Counted from the first letter of the stretch, positions 9,508 through 20,427 are shown. The stretch: 64,000 bases of DNA from Piscinibacter aquaticus (GCA_007994965.1 VOPW01000001.1:2356001-2420000); one strand, 5' to 3'. Numbers and translations are program-made. Notes: generated by a model from the letters alone, not told the origin.

Positions 9508-10498
9508 TACGGCAGCAGCACGCTGCAGCCCGTGGTCTTGCGGGCTTCGAGATCGCGGTGCGCCTGCGCCGCGTCCTTCAGCGCATAGCGCTGGTCGATG
9601 CGGATCTTCACCGCGCCGCTCCTGACCATCGCGAACAGGTCGTCGGCCATCGCCTGCGTGCTCTCGCGTGTGGCGATGTGGGTGAACAGCGTCGGCCGCG
9701 TCACATAGATCGAGCCCTTGGCGGCCAGCTGGCCGAGGTCGATCGGCGGCACCTTGCCCGAGGCGTTGCCGAAGTTGGCCGCCAGCCCGAAGGGCCGCAG
9801 GCAATCGAACGAGCGCACGAAGGTGTCGGCGCCGACCGAGTCGTAGACCACCTTGAGGCCCTGGCCGCCGGTGATCTCCTTCACGCGGGCGACGAAGTCT
9901 TCGCTGCGGTAGTTGATCGCATGCGCCGCGCCATGGTCGAGCGCGAGCTGGCACTTGTCGTCGCTGCCGGCCGTGCCGATCAGCTTCAGGCCCATCGCCT
10001 TGGCCCACTGGCAGGCGATCAGCCCGACGCCGCCCGCCGCGGCGTGGAAGAGCACGAAGTCGCCCGGCTGCAGGCCGCCCACCGGCAGCGTCTTGCGGAA
10101 CAGGTACTGCACCGTCAGGCCCTTGAGCATCATCGCGGCGCCGGTCTCGAAGTCGATCTCGTCGGGCAGCTTGCAGACGCACTTGGCCGGCATCACGCGC
10201 GCCTCGCAGTAGGCCCCCGGCGGCTGGCTCGCATAGGCGGCACGATCGCCGACCTTCAGGTGCGTGACGCCCTCGCCCACCGCCTCGATCACGCCCGCGC
10301 CTTCCATGCCGAGCGCGAGCGGCAGCGGATTCGCATACAGGCCGGTGCGCTGGTAGACATCGATGAAATTGAGTCCGCAGGCATGGTGGCGGATGCGGAT
10401 CTCGCCGGGGCCGGGTTCGCCGATCGTCAGCTCGTCGAGCTGCAAGGCTTCGGGGCCGCCGTAGGCGGCGACGCGGATGCTTGGACGGTCTGGGGCAT
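9507..10498 (-). CDS. qor: NADPH:quinone oxidoreductase, zeta-crystallin type MDR
   Basis: Zinc-free medium-chain dehydrogenase/reductase that reduces quinones with NADPH, about 330 residues, cytosolic. The N-terminal GroES-like domain shows GEIRIRHHACGLNFIDVYQR. The Rossmann domain shows the nucleotide motif FHAAAGGVGLIACQWA and later VVYDSVGADTF. The family-typical ending ARKTTGCSVLLP is intact. ATG 10498 (MPQTVQ) is used; one base is missing near 10478 just after it, before SIRVAAYGGPEAL. It is divergent from the DUF2007 gene at 10566. Confidence 0.88.
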
Positions 10499-10565
10499 GG
10501 GCGCTGGTCCTTGCAGGTACGACGACGACGAATCCGCTATCGTGCCAGCCTTTGTCCGACGCTGC

Positions 10566-10875
10566 ATGCGCCGACTGATCACCGCCCCCAACCTCGCCCT
10601 GGCCACGCTGTGGGCCGACATGCTCACGCATGCCGGCATCGCGGCCACCGTGCAGCGCGCCTTCGCCGGCAGCATCGCCGGCGAGTTGCCGCCCCGACCC
10701 AGGCGATGCCCGAGGTGTGGGTGACCGACGACGCGCAACTCGACGCGGCCCGCGTGCTGCTCGTGCAGCTGCGACACCCGGCGCACCGGCATTGGGTCTG
10801 TCGGGCTGCAGCGAAACGATCGACGGGCCGTTCGAGCAGTGCTGGAACTGCGGTGCCGCCATGCCGATGCCATGA
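10566..10875 (+). CDS. DUF2007-domain small protein with C-terminal zinc-ribbon-like motif
   Basis: Small protein of about 102 residues, annotated in related bacteria as a putative signal-transducing protein with a DUF2007 domain; its role is unknown. It starts RRLITAPNLALATLWADML, continues PEVWVTDDAQLDAARVLL, and ends with paired cysteines (VC-x-GC then CWNCG) typical of this group. Two frame breaks, near 10700 and 10800, must be repaired. The stop codon overlaps the ATG of the next gene (ATGA), so the two are co-transcribed. Confidence 0.7.
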
Positions 10876-11792
10876 ACCAATCCCTCACCCTTCGCATCGC
10901 CTTCGTGCTCACGCTGCCGCCGTTGCTCTGGGCCGGCAATGCCGTGGTCGGCCGCGCGATGGTCGGTCAGGCCGCCGCTGGCGCTCAATGCGATGCGCTG
11001 GTGGCTGGCCCTCGCGCTGCTGCTGCCCTTCGCCTGGCGCGTGCTGCGTGAGCCCGTGCAGATCACCTCGCGCTGGAAGCACTTCGCCGTCCTGGGGCTG
11101 CTCGGCGTGGGCAGCTACAACGCGCTGCAGTACATGGCGGTGCAGACCAGCACGCCGCTGAACGTGACGCTGATTGCCGCCAGTTCGCCGGTGTGGATGC
11201 TGCTGGTGGGCCGGGTGTTCTACGGCGAGCGGCCGGGCGCGCGGCAGCTCGCCGGCGCCGCGCTGTCGCTGGCCGGCGTAGCGCTGGTGATCTCGCGCGG
11301 CAGCCTCGACACGCTGCGCCGGTGCAGCTGCTGCCCGGTGACCTGTTCATGCTGCTGGCCATCCTGCTGTGGGCCGGCTACAGCTGGATGCTGGCGCGGC
11401 CGCCGGCGCACTTCCGCGGCGACGCGAGACCGACTTGGAACTGGGCCGAGTTCCTGCTCGTGCAGATGCTGTTCGGCACCGCCTGGGCCACGCTCGCCGC
11501 CGGTATCGAGGCGCCGCTGACCACGACGACGATCCACTGGACGCCGGCGGTGATCGCGGCGCTGCTCTACGTGGCCGTCGGCCCCTCGCTGATCGCCTAC
11601 CGCGCCTGGGGCCTGGGCGTGGGCACCGTCGGGCCGACGGTGGCCACCTTCTTCGCCAACCTCACGCCGGTGTTCGCCGGCGTGCTCTCGGCCGCGCTGC
11701 TCGGCGAGGCGCCGCGCTGGTACCACGGCGCGGCCTTCGCACTGATCGCGGCGGGCATCGTGGTCTCGTCGGTCACGTCGAAGAAGACCTGA
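10872..11792 (+). CDS. EamA/DMT-family permease
   Basis: Drug/metabolite transporter superfamily inner-membrane protein with about ten predicted helices in two EamA repeats. Family-like stretches are LTLPPLLWAGNAVVGRAM near the N-terminus, PLALNAMRWW, YMAVQTSTPLNVTLIAASSP, and in the second half VGTVGPTVATFFANLTPVFA. Substrate unknown. It overlaps the DUF2007 gene by four bases. Two frame breaks: near 10975, and near 11322, where restoring CCWGG at CGCCGGTGCAG repairs it. Confidence 0.83.
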
Positions 11793-11804
11793 TCGGCGCC
11801 TGGA

Positions 11805-12593
11805 TCAGAAGGTGCCCGGGTAGGCGCCACCGTCGAGCAGGATGTTCTGGCCCGTGAGGTAGCCGGCCTGCGTGCTGCACAGGAACGCACAGAACGCGCC
11901 GAACTCGTCGGCCGTGCCCATGCGCTGCGCCGGGATGCCCGCACGGCGCTTGTCGATCATCGCCTCCACGCTCTGCCCGCTCTTGGCGGCGGCCGCCTGC
12001 ATCGTCGTGCGGATGCGGTCGGTGTCGAACCAGCCGGGCAGCAGGTTGTTGATCGTCACGTTGGCCGAGGCCAGGCGCGGCTGGCGCGCCAGGCCGGCGA
12101 CGAAACCGGTGAGGCCGCTGCGCGCGCCGTTGGACAGGCCCAGCACGTCGATCGGCGCCTTCACCGCGCCCGAGGTGATGTTGACCACGCGGCCATAGCT
12201 GCGCTGCGCCATCGCATCGACGGTCGCCTTGATCAGCTCGATCGGCGTCAGCATGTTGGCCTCGATCGCCTTCAGCCAGGCCTCGCGGTCCCAGTCGCGG
12301 AAATCACCGGGCGGCGGGCCGCCAGCGTTGTTGACCAGGATATCGACCTGCGGGCAGGCGGCCAGCGCGGCGGCGCGGCCCTCCGCCGTGGCGATGTCGC
12401 CCGGCACGGCGATCACCTGCACGCCGGGCGACGCGGCGCGGATCTCCGCGGCCGTGGCATTCAGCGCCTCGGCGCCGCGTGCGGTGATGACCACGTTGAC
12501 GCCTTCGGCCGCCAGTGCCTTCGCGCAGCCCTTGCCCAGCCCCTTGCTCGCCGCGCACACCAGCGCCCAGCGGCCCTTGATACCCAGATCCAT
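11805..12593 (-). CDS. SDR-family oxidoreductase lacking the usual YxxxK motif
   Basis: Short-chain dehydrogenase/reductase fold, 262 residues. The nucleotide motif is seen as AASKGLGKGCAKALA and NNAGG is intact. The serine-containing strand reads VVNITSGAV, but where most SDRs have YxxxK this protein reads LSNGARSGL, so both catalytic Tyr and Lys are absent. This divergent SDR branch is often annotated as 3-oxoacyl-ACP reductase without proof. It starts 14 bases after the EamA permease with a good ribosome binding site (AGGAGAGA). It is the last gene of the anthraniloyl-CoA operon by position, where a 3-hydroxyacyl-CoA dehydrogenase step is otherwise missing. That role is a guess. No frame break. 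Confidence 0.8.
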   Translation of the reverse strand: MDLGIKGRWALVCAASKGLGKGCAKALAAEGVNVVITARGAEALNATAAEIRAASPGVQVIAVPGDIATAEGRAAALAACPQVDILVNNAGGPPPGDFRDWDREAWLKAIEANMLTPIELIKATVDAMAQRSYGRVVNITSGAVKAPIDVLGLSNGARSGLTGFVAGLARQPRLASANVTINNLLPGWFDTDRIRTTMQAAAAKSGQSVEAMIDKRRAGIPAQRMGTADEFGAFCAFLCSTQAGYLTGQNILLDGGAYPGTF

Positions 12594-12607
12594 CTTCTCT
12601 CCTTCGG

Positions 12608-13532
12608 TCAGCGCCAGCGTGCGAGCAGCCACACGCCAGTCAACACGAGAACGGTCCCCGCCGCCACCCACACCGTGAACGGCTCGCCGAGCAGCCACAC
12701 GCCCATCAGGATGGTCGACATCGGCCCGAGCATGCCGGTCTGTGCAGTCAGCGTGGAGCCGACACGCTCGATCGCCATCATGATCATCAGCACCGGTGCG
12801 AAGGTGCACAGCGTGGCATTGAGCAGCGACAGCCAGATCACCTCCGGCGCCACCGTCAGCGCCACCGACACCGGCCGCAGCACCAGAAACTGCGCGATGC
12901 ACAGCCCACACGCCACGCTGGTGGCCAGGCCGGTCAGCCGCATCGAGCCGAGGCGCTTGACCTCCTCGCCGCTGTAGACTAGGTAGACCGCATAGCTCAG
13001 CGCACTGCCGAAGACCAGCGCGGCGCCCAGCACCACGTCGGGCCCGGCGATCTGCAGCTCGTGGCCGAAGACCAGCAGTACGCCGCTGTAGCTCACCGCC
13101 ATCGCGATCCACTGCTTCGCCGTGGCGCGGCGGCCGAAGAGCAGCCAGCCCAGCAGCAGCACGATGGTCGGGTTGAGGTAGAGCACGAGGCGCTCGAAGC
13201 TGGCCGTCACGTAGGCCAGGCCGGCGAAGTCGAGGAAGCTCGCGGTAGTAGCCCGAGAAGCCGAGGCCGCCGATGGCCAGCCAGTCGCGCCGGGTCAGCG
13301 GCGGCCTGCCGCGCCCCGCCCACCACGCCAGCGCCAGGAACAGCGGCAGCGCGAACAGCATGCGGAACATGATCAGCGTGACCGCATCCACGCCGTGGCG
13401 GTAGGCGAGCTTCACGATGATCGCCTTGCCCGAGAAGGCGATCGCTCCGGCGGTGGCCAGCGCCAAGCCGGGCAGCACGGACACGGGCGGGGAATCGGCT
13501 GCAGCGGCGCGGGAACTCATGACCCGCGCCAT
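12608..13532 (-). CDS. EamA/DMT-family permease in the anthraniloyl-CoA operon
   Basis: Inner-membrane DMT transporter with two EamA repeats and about ten helices. Family-like segments are AGAIAFSGKAIIVKLAYRHG near the N-terminus, SFERLVLYLNPTIVLLLGW in the middle, and LLGEPFTVWVAAGTVLVLTG at the end. One break near 13245 loses two bases; restoring CCTGG gives GYYLASFLDF. Two ATGs, at 13532 and 13520, are possible starts and neither has a strong ribosome binding site. It lies 19 bases after ridA and 14 before the SDR, so it is probably in the same operon. It may move a pathway metabolite, but the sequence does not show which. Confidence 0.82.
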
Positions 13533-13551
13533 TCTAGGGATCAGCCCCCGA

Positions 13552-13951
13552 TCACGTGCGCGGCACGACGGCGGTGACCTCGATCTCCACCTTGGCGCGG
13601 TCTTCCATCAGCGCACTCACCTGCACCGCGCTCATCGCCGCGTGGTACACGCCGATCAGCTCGCGGAACACCGGCCGACCTCCCGGCCGCGCGAGAGGTA
13701 TTCGCGCTTGTCGGTCACGTACCGGGTCATGCGCACGATGTGCTCGGGCTTCGCGCCGGCCTCGGCGAGCACGGCCACCACGTTGGCCAGCGCACGGCGC
13801 GTCTGCGCGACGAAGTCGTCGCTCTCGAAGCGGCAGGCGGCATTCCAGCCGATCTGGCCGGCCACGAACACCAGGCGCCCCTCGGCCGCCACGCCATTCG
13901 AATAGCCCTTGGGCTTCTCCCAGCCCGGGGTTGCAGCACCTGCATCGTCAT
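13552..13951 (-). CDS. RidA-family enamine/imine deaminase
   Basis: RidA/YjgF/YER057c/UK114 family, a small trimeric cytosolic enzyme that hydrolyses reactive enamines and imines to ketones and ammonia. The family core is RLVFVAGQIGWNA, then ALANVVAVLAEAGAKPEHIVRM with the RMTRYV stretch, and the C-terminal KVEIEVTAVVPRT. Length is about 133 residues. Two frame breaks: near 13928 in a C-G run, and near 13682, where CCWGG restores the frame. Its ATG overlaps the stop of the CoA ligase gene (ATGA), tying it to 2-aminobenzoate degradation. Ring intermediates of that pathway carry an enamine nitrogen, giving a plausible substrate. Confidence 0.88.
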
Positions 13952-15555
13952 GAGGCTTGTCTCAGCTTGAAGCGCTGCAACTTGCCGGTCTCGGTGCGCG
14001 GCAGCGCGGTGCGGAACTCGATCGCCCGCGGGTATTTGTAGGGCGCGATGGTCTGCTTGACGAAGTCCTGCAGCTCGCGCACGAGAGCGTCGCTCGGCTC
14101 GATGCCGGCCTTGGGCACGACGAAGGCCTTGACGATCTGGCCGCGCTCCTCGTCGGCCGCGCCGATCACACCGCACTCTGCCACCTTGGGGTGCAGCAGC
14201 AGCGCGCTCTCCACCTCCGGCCCGGCGATGTTGTAGCCGCCGCTGATGATCATGTCGTCGGTGCGGGCCTGGTAGACGAAGTAGCCGTCGTCGTCGAGCA
14301 GATAGGCATCGCCGGTCACGTTCCAGCCGCCCTGCACGTAGTTCTTCTGGCGATCGTCGGCAAGGTAGCGGCAGCCGGTCGGCCCCTTCACCGCGAGGCG
14401 CCCGACCGGCCGCGCGGCAGCGGGCGGCCCTCGTCGTCGAGCACACAGGCCACGTAGCCCGGCACCGCGGTGCCGGTGGCGCCGGGCCGGCGTGCGCCTC
14501 GTCGTGCGAGATGAAGATGTGCAGCAGCTCGGTGGAGCCGATGCCGTCGATCATCTCGATGCCGCTGGCGTCCTTCCACAGCTTGCGCGTTGCCGCGGGC
14601 AGCGCCTCGCCGGCGCTGACGCACTTCTTCAGCGACGACAGGTCTTGGCCGGCGAGTTGCCCGGCCATCGCCCGGTAGGACGTCGGCGCCGTGAAGCAGA
14701 CGGTGGCGCGGTACTGCGCGATGGCCGCCGGCAGCGCATCGGGCGAGGCCTTCTCGAGCAGCACCGTCGACGCCCCCACCGAGAGCGGAAACAGCAGCAG
14801 CCCGCCCAGCCCGAAGGTGAAGGCCAGCGGCGGGCTGCCGATGAAGACATCGTCCGCGGTGGGCCGCAGCACGTGGCGCGGCCAGCAGGCGCAGGCGGCC
14901 ATCACGTCGCGGTGGAAATGCATCGTGCCCTTGGGCTGGCCGGTGGTGCCGGAGGTGAAGGCGATCAGGCAGGTGTCGTCCTTGCTCGTCTTCACGTTGT
15001 CGAAGGCCACGGGCTTGGCGGCCGCGCGCGCATCGAGTTCGCCGGCATCTGACGCATTGAAGTGCAGAACCCGTGTCAGCGTCGGGCAGGCCGGCCGGGC
15101 CAGCGCGAGCTCCTCGGCGAGGCGTGCATCGCACAGCGCATGCGTGATCTCGGCCTTGCCGACGATCTGCGTCAGTTCCTTGGCGCGCAGCAGCGGCATG
15201 CTGCCCACCGCGATGCCGCCGGCCTTGACCACGGCGAACCAGCAGGCGGCGAGCATCGGCGTATTGGCACCGCGCAGCAGCACGCGGTTGCCCGGCACGA
15301 GCACCATGTCCTCGACCAGCACGCGGGCGATGCGGTTGGCCTGTGCCTGCAGATCGGCGTAGGTCCATCGCACACCGGCACCCTGCACGCACAGCCGATC
15401 CCCTGCCCGCGCTCGACCCAGCGGTCGAGCAGTTCGGTGGCGCAGTTCAGCTGTTCGGGAAACTGCAGCTCCGGCGCGTCGAACAGGAACTCCGGCCATT
15501 GCTCGCGCGGCGGCAGATTGCGGGCAGCGAAGGTGTCGACATGCGCGGATGCCAT
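13948..15555 (-). CDS. abmG: 2-aminobenzoate--CoA ligase (benzoate-CoA ligase family)
   Basis: ATP-dependent activation of anthranilate to 2-aminobenzoyl-CoA, an acyl-adenylate-forming enzyme of about 540 residues, cytosolic. Motifs are the AMP-binding loop [16 protein letters not shown], the aryl-substrate region [16 protein letters not shown], the hinge [20 protein letters not shown] and the catalytic C-terminal lysine region [13 protein letters not shown]. The N-terminus [16 protein letters not shown] resembles annotated 2-aminobenzoate ligases as I remember them. Frame breaks are near 14418, 14488 and 15400; restoring CCAGG at 14488 gives [14 protein letters not shown], the family consensus. 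It overlaps ridA by four bases and follows the acyl-CoA dehydrogenase by one. Benzoate specificity cannot be excluded on sequence alone; the neighbours decide the call. Confidence 0.85.
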
Positions 15556-15556
15556 C

Positions 15557-16715
15557 TCATGCCTCCTTCAGCAGATCCCGCCCGATGATCAGCTGCTGGA
15601 CCTCGGTCGCGCCTTCGTAGATGCGCAGCGCGCGAATCTCGCGGTACAGCGACTCGACCACGTTGCCGTGCACGACGCCGGCGCCGCCCCACAGCTGCAC
15701 AGCAGCGTCGATCACCTGCTGGGCGCCTTCGGTGGCGGCCATCTTGGCCATCGCCGCCTCGCGCGTCACCGTGCGGCCCTGGTCGCGTTGCCGGGCGGCG
15801 CGATACGTGAGCAGCGCGGCGCTGTCGATGGTCGTGGCCATCTGCGCCAGCTTCGCCTGCGTGAGCTGGAAGTCGGCCGGGCGCTGGCCGAACATCGGCC
15901 GCGCCTTGGCCCTGGCCGGCCCTCGTGCAGCGCACGGCGGCCGAAGCCCAGTGCGGCCGCGGCCACCGAGGTGCGGAAGACATCGAGCGTGCGCATCGCG
16001 ATCTTGAAGCCTTCGCCCGGCTCGCCGAGGCGGTTCGACTTCGGCACACGGCAGCCGCTGAAGCGCAGCCGCGCCAGCGGGTGCGGCGCGATCACGTCGA
16101 TGCGCTCGGCGATCTCGAAGCCCGGCGTGCCGGCCTCCACCACGAAGGCGCTGATGCCGCGCGAACCGGCGCCCTCGCCCGTGCGCGCGAAGAGCACGTA
16201 GAAGTCGGCGATGCCGCCGTTGCTGATCCAGGTCTTCTCGCCGTCGATCACGTAGGCATCGCCGTCGTCGCGCGCCGCGCAGCGCATCGCGGCAACGTCC
16301 GATCCGGCCTCGGCTCCGACAGCGCGAACGCCGCCAGCGCCGAACCCTGTGCCACCCGCGGCAGCCAACGGGCGCGCTGCGCATCGCTGCCGGCCAGCGA
16401 GATCGCGCCGGAGCCCAGGCCTTGCATCGCGAAGGCAAAGTCCGCGAGGCCGTGGTGCCAGGCGAGCGTCTCGCGCAGCAGGCAGATCGCGCGGGTGTCG
16501 ATGGCCTCGGTGGCGCCGCCGTAGGCGGTGCCGGCCACCGCATGGCGCAGCCAGCCGGCCGCGCCGAGCGAGCGCACCAGCGAACGGCATTGCCCATCGA
16601 CATCCGCATCGTGGCCCGCGCCGTGCAGATGCGAGGCCGCCCAGGCGCCCAGATGCGCGGCCAGTTCGCGGTGGCGCTCGTCGAAGAAGGGCCGGGCCAG
16701 ATGATCGCGCTGCAT
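15557..16715 (-). CDS. Acyl-CoA dehydrogenase of the anthraniloyl-CoA operon
   Basis: FAD-dependent acyl-CoA dehydrogenase, about 386 residues, passing electrons to ETF. Visible are the FAD/substrate motif [14 protein letters not shown], the C-terminal dimer segment [12 protein letters not shown] and [18 protein letters not shown], where the Glu of YEG is the usual catalytic base. Frame breaks are near 16300 (one G) and 15918 (CCWGG in GGCCGGCCAGG). It starts one base after the enoyl-CoA hydratase stop (TGAGATG). In the operon it would carry out a beta-oxidation-like desaturation of the alicyclic or ring-opened CoA ester. Confidence 0.87.
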
Positions 16716-16716
16716 C

Positions 16717-17565
16717 TCAGTCGCCCTCGAAGGCCGGCTTCTGCTTGGCGACGAAGGCGTGGTACGCGCGGTGGAAGTCCTGCGTCATCATGCAGATCGC
16801 CTGCGCCTGCGCCTCGGATTCGATCGCCTCGTCCACGCCCATCGACCACTCCTGGTGCAGCATGCGCTTGGTCATCGCATGGCCGAAGCTCGGGCCTGCT
16901 GCCAGCTCCGCGGCCCAATCGATCGCCGCGGCCGACAACGCCTCCGGCTCGACCAGCCGGTTGTAGAAGCCCCAGGCCAGCGCCTCCTCGCCCGGCATCG
17001 AGCGGCCGGTATAGAGCAGCTCCGACGCGCGCCCTGGCCGATGATCCGCGGCAGGACCGCGCAGGCACCCATGTCGCAGCCGGCCGTGCCGACCTTGGTG
17101 AAGAGAAATGCCACCTTGCTGCGCGCCGTGCCGACGCGCAGGTCGGACGCCATCGCGACGATCGCGCCGGCGCCGGCGCACACGCCGTCGATGGCGGCGA
17201 CGATCGGCTGTCCGCAGGCCCGCATCGCCTTGACCAGATCGCCGGTCATGCGCGTGAAGGCGAGCAGATCGGGCATGGGCATCGCCACCAGCGGGCCGAT
17301 GATGTCGTGCACGTCGCCGCCCGAGCAGAAATTGCCGCCCTCGCCCTGCACCACCACCGCACGCACGTCGTCGGCATAGGCGAGCGTGCGGAACAGGTCG
17401 CGCAGCTCGGCATACGAGTCGAAGGTCAGCGGGTTCTTGCGCTCGGGCCGGTTCAGCGTGATCACGCCGACACGGCGCTCGACGCGCCAGCCGAAGTGCT
17501 TCGGCTGCAGGTCGGCCGTGCTGCGGCGGTTGCCGGCGGCGGTGCGAATCCATCGCGCGGGTCAT
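16717..17565 (-). CDS. Enoyl-CoA hydratase/isomerase family protein
   Basis: Crotonase-superfamily enzyme of about 282 residues. Motifs are [17 protein letters not shown], the oxyanion-hole region [13 protein letters not shown], and [18 protein letters not shown] with [15 protein letters not shown]. Its ATG at 17565 overlaps the marR stop (ATGA), which fixes the start. The frame breaks near 17545 and near 17035, just after a CCAGG. It probably hydrates or opens the ring of the 2-aminobenzoyl-CoA-derived intermediate, but the precise reaction is not shown by sequence. Confidence 0.85.
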   Translation of the reverse strand: MTRAMDSHRRRQPPQHGRPAAEALRLARRAPCRRDHAEPARAQEPADLRLVCRAARPVPHARLCRRRACGGGAGRGRQFLLGRRRARHHRPAGGDAHARSARLHAHDRRSGQGDAGLRTADRRRHRRRVRRRRRDRRDGVRPARRHGAQQGGISLHQGRHGRLRHGCLRGPAADHRPGRASELLYTGRSMPGEEALAWGFYNRLVEPEALSAAAIDWAAELAAGPSFGHAMTKRMLHQEWSMGVDEAIESEAQAQAICMMTQDFHRAYHAFVAKQKPAFEGD

Positions 17566-18074
17566 GCGCTCTCCTTGCGTTTCGATCTCGGGGCGGTCGG
17601 CGTCTCCAGCGCGGCGAGGTGCTGCTTCAGCGTGGCCAGCAATCCGTGCACCTGCGATTTCTGGCTCGCGCTCCAGCCGTCGAACAGCTCGACGATCCAG
17701 GCTTCGTGCACGGCGGCCATGCGGCGGAACTGGCGGCGACCCGCCGGCGTGAGGCGCACGATGAAGGCCCGCCGATCGCTGGGGTGATCCTCGCGGGCGA
17801 CCAGCCCTTCGCTCTCCAGCTGATCGACGATGCCGGTCACGTTGCCGCCGGTGACCATCATGCGCGCCGACAGCTCGCCCATGCTCAGGCCCGCGGGTTC
17901 GCGGTCGAGCTGCGCCATCAGGTCGAAGCGCGGCAGCGTGGTGCCGAACTCGCTGCGCAGCCGTTGGCGGATCACGTTCTCGACGCGCGTGGTGCAGGCG
18001 AGCAGACGCAGCCACAGCTTGATGGCCTGGTGGTGGTCATCGACCACGCGCGATTCGGCATCGATCAGGTCCAT
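17562..18074 (-). CDS. MarR-family transcriptional regulator of the tryptophan/anthranilate locus
   Basis: Winged-helix dimeric repressor, 170 residues. The DNA-binding core reads [20 protein letters not shown] followed by [20 protein letters not shown], and the wing contains [19 protein letters not shown]. MarR proteins of this type often respond to aromatic acids or their CoA esters. The gene is second in the operon, two bases after the monooxygenase/reductase. The 19-bp palindrome at 20464-20482 between the two divergent operons is its most likely operator. Effector identity (kynurenine, anthranilate or anthraniloyl-CoA) is unknown. Confidence 0.9.
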   Translation of the reverse strand: MDLIDAESRVVDDHHQAIKLWLRLLACTTRVENVIRQRLRSEFGTTLPRFDLMAQLDREPAGLSMGELSARMMVTGGNVTGIVDQLESEGLVAREDHPSDRRAFIVRLTPAGRRQFRRMAAVHEAWIVELFDGWSASQKSQVHGLLATLKQHLAALETPTAPRSKRKESA

Positions 18075-18076
18075 GC

Positions 18077-20427
18077 CTAGACCCCCTGCGCCAGTTGGCC
18101 TGTTCCTGCGCCCACAGGCCGGCAGTCGCCGCCGCCATCTGCCGCTCGCGCTCGAGGTTGCGCTCGAGCTGGTTCTTGCCCGAGAGGTACTGCACCGGCC
18201 AGTCGGCGCCAACGCCGCTGGTGTGGCCGATGCGTGCGGCCTCGAGCAGCGTCCACGCCGGGTTGGCTGAGGTGCGGCCGGGCGATCGCGCACAGGTCGG
18301 CGCGGCCGGCGGCGATGATGCTGTTGACGTGATCGGCCTCGCTGATCGCGCCGACCGCCATCGTCGCGATGCCGAGCTCGTTGCGGATCAGGTCGGCAAA
18401 CGGCGTCTGGTACATGCGGCCGTAGATCGGCTTCTGCTGCTTGCTGACTGGCCCGACGACACGTCGATCAGGTCGCAGCCCGCCGCCTGGAAGGCACGCG
18501 CCATCTCCACCGCATCGGCCGGCGTGTTGCCGCCGGGCACCCAGTCGTGCGCCGACAGGCGCACCGAGATCGGCCGGTCCTGCGGCCACACGGCGCGCAT
18601 CGCGCGGAAGACTTCGAGCGGGAAACGCAGGCGGTTCTCCAGCGAGCCGCCGTACTCGTCGCTGCGCTGGTTGGTCAGCGGCGAGAGGAAGGCCGAGAGC
18701 AGGTAGCCGTGCGCGCAGTGCAGTTCGAGCCAGTCGAAGCCGGCCTGCGCGGCGCGCTGCGTGGCGGCGACGAAGTCGTCGCGGATGCGGTCCATGTCGG
18801 CACGGGTGGCGGCACGTGCCCAATCACTGACGCCATCGAGGTATTGCTGCGGCGAGGCGCTCACCAGCGGCCAGTTGCCCTGCGGCAAGGGCTGGTCTTC
18901 GCCCTCCCACGGCACGCGCGTCGATCCCTTGGGGCCGGCATGGCCGAGCTGCATCGCGATCTTCGCGGTGGATCCGGCATGCACGAAATCGACGATGCGC
19001 TTCCAGGCCTGAATCTGTGTGTCGTTCCACAGTCCCGGGCAACCGGGCGTGATGCGGGCATCGGGCGAGGTGCAGGTCATCTCGCAGAACACCAGCCCGG
19101 CACCGCCCAGGGCCCGCGCGCCGAGGTGGACGAGGTGGTGGTCGCCGGGGATGCCATCGGTCGCGCTGTACTGCGCCATCGGCGAAACGACGACGCGGTT
19201 CTTCAGCGTCAGCCCGCGCAGCGTGAACGGCGTAAACATCGGCGGCACGGGCTCCGCCTTGAGTCCCGCCTTCGCCGCCAGCCAGCCTTCGAGCTCGCCG
19301 ACGTAGCCCGCATCGCGCAGCCGCAGGTTCTCGTGCGAGATGCGCTGCGAGCGCGTCAGCAGCGCATAGGCAAACTGCTCCGGCTCCAGCTTCGCGTGGC
19401 GCTCGACGTTCTCGAACCACTCGGTGGAGTTGCGCGCCGCATTCTGGATCTTCAGCACCTCGACGCCGCGGATGGCTTCGTACTCGGCCAGCGCGCCCTT
19501 CAGATCGCCCGAGTGGGCCGCGATGCGGCCCGCGAGATCGATCGCATCCTCCAGCGCCAGCTTGGTGCCCGAGCCGATCGAGAAGTGCGCGGTGTGCGCC
19601 GCATCGCCCATCAGCACGACGGGCGCGCGGCCGTTGTGATGCACCCAGCGCCTGCACACCACGCGCGGGAAGCGGATCCACTGCGCCGAGCCGCGCAGGT
19701 GCGCGGCGTTGCTCATCAGCGCATGGCCGTCGAGGTACTTCGCGAACAGCTTTTCGCAGAAGGCGATGCCCTCCTCCTTGCTCATGTCCTCCAGCCCGGC
19801 GGCGCGCCACACCTCTTCCGGCGTCTCGACGATGAAGGTGGAGGTGGTCGCGTCGAAGCGGTAGGCGTGGGCCTGGAACCAGCCCCACTCGGTCTTCTCG
19901 AAGGCGAAGGTGAAGGCGTCGAACAGCTTGTGCGTGCCCAGCCAGACGAAGCGGCAGCGGCGCAGGTCGATGTCGGGCTGGTAGGTGGCGGCGTACTTGG
20001 TGCGGATGCGGCTGTTCAGGCCGTCGCAGGCGATGATCAGGTCGGCGTCGACGTCGGCATCGTCGGGGCAATCGGTCTTGTAGCGCATCACCACGCCGAG
20101 TTCCTCGCAGCGCGCCTGCAGGATGTTGAGCAGGCGCATGCGGCCGATGCCGCAGAAGCCGTGGCCGGAGGAGCGCAGCGTGCGGCCCTGGAAGTGGACG
20201 TCGATGTCGTCCCAGTGGTTGAAGGCGTCGAGGATCTGGCCGGCGGTCTTGGCGTCGGCGCGCTGCAGTGCACCCAGCGTCTGGTCGGAGAACACCACGC
20301 CCCAGCCGAAGGTGTCGGTGGGCGCATTGCGCTCGATCACCGTCACCTCGTGGCGCGGATCCTGCTGCTTCATCAGCAGCGCGAAATACAGGCCGGCGGG
20401 GCCGCCGCCGATGCAGGTGATGCGCAT
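18077..20427 (-). CDS. abmA: 2-aminobenzoyl-CoA monooxygenase/reductase (FAD monooxygenase-OYE fusion)
   Basis: Two-domain flavoenzyme that hydroxylates and reduces 2-aminobenzoyl-CoA, dearomatising the ring in aerobic anthranilate degradation, as described for Azoarcus evansii. Residues 1-390 are a salicylate-hydroxylase-like monooxygenase: FAD motif [12 protein letters not shown], then [20 protein letters not shown]. From about residue 400 there is an old yellow enzyme barrel: [50 protein letters not shown]. Length, about 780, matches the known fusion. Breaks are near 18452 (CCAGG restores [14 protein letters not shown]), near 18272 and in a G-run at 18083. First gene of its operon, divergent from kynB; ribosome binding site GGAG lies 9 bases before ATG. 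Confidence 0.93.

Noticed and set aside
16422-18080. 552-codon plus-strand open frame opposite the acyl-CoA dehydrogenase, hydratase and marR genes
   Set aside because: Low-complexity Arg/Ala/Pro/His composition and exact overlap with three recognisable minus-strand genes show it is a shadow frame.
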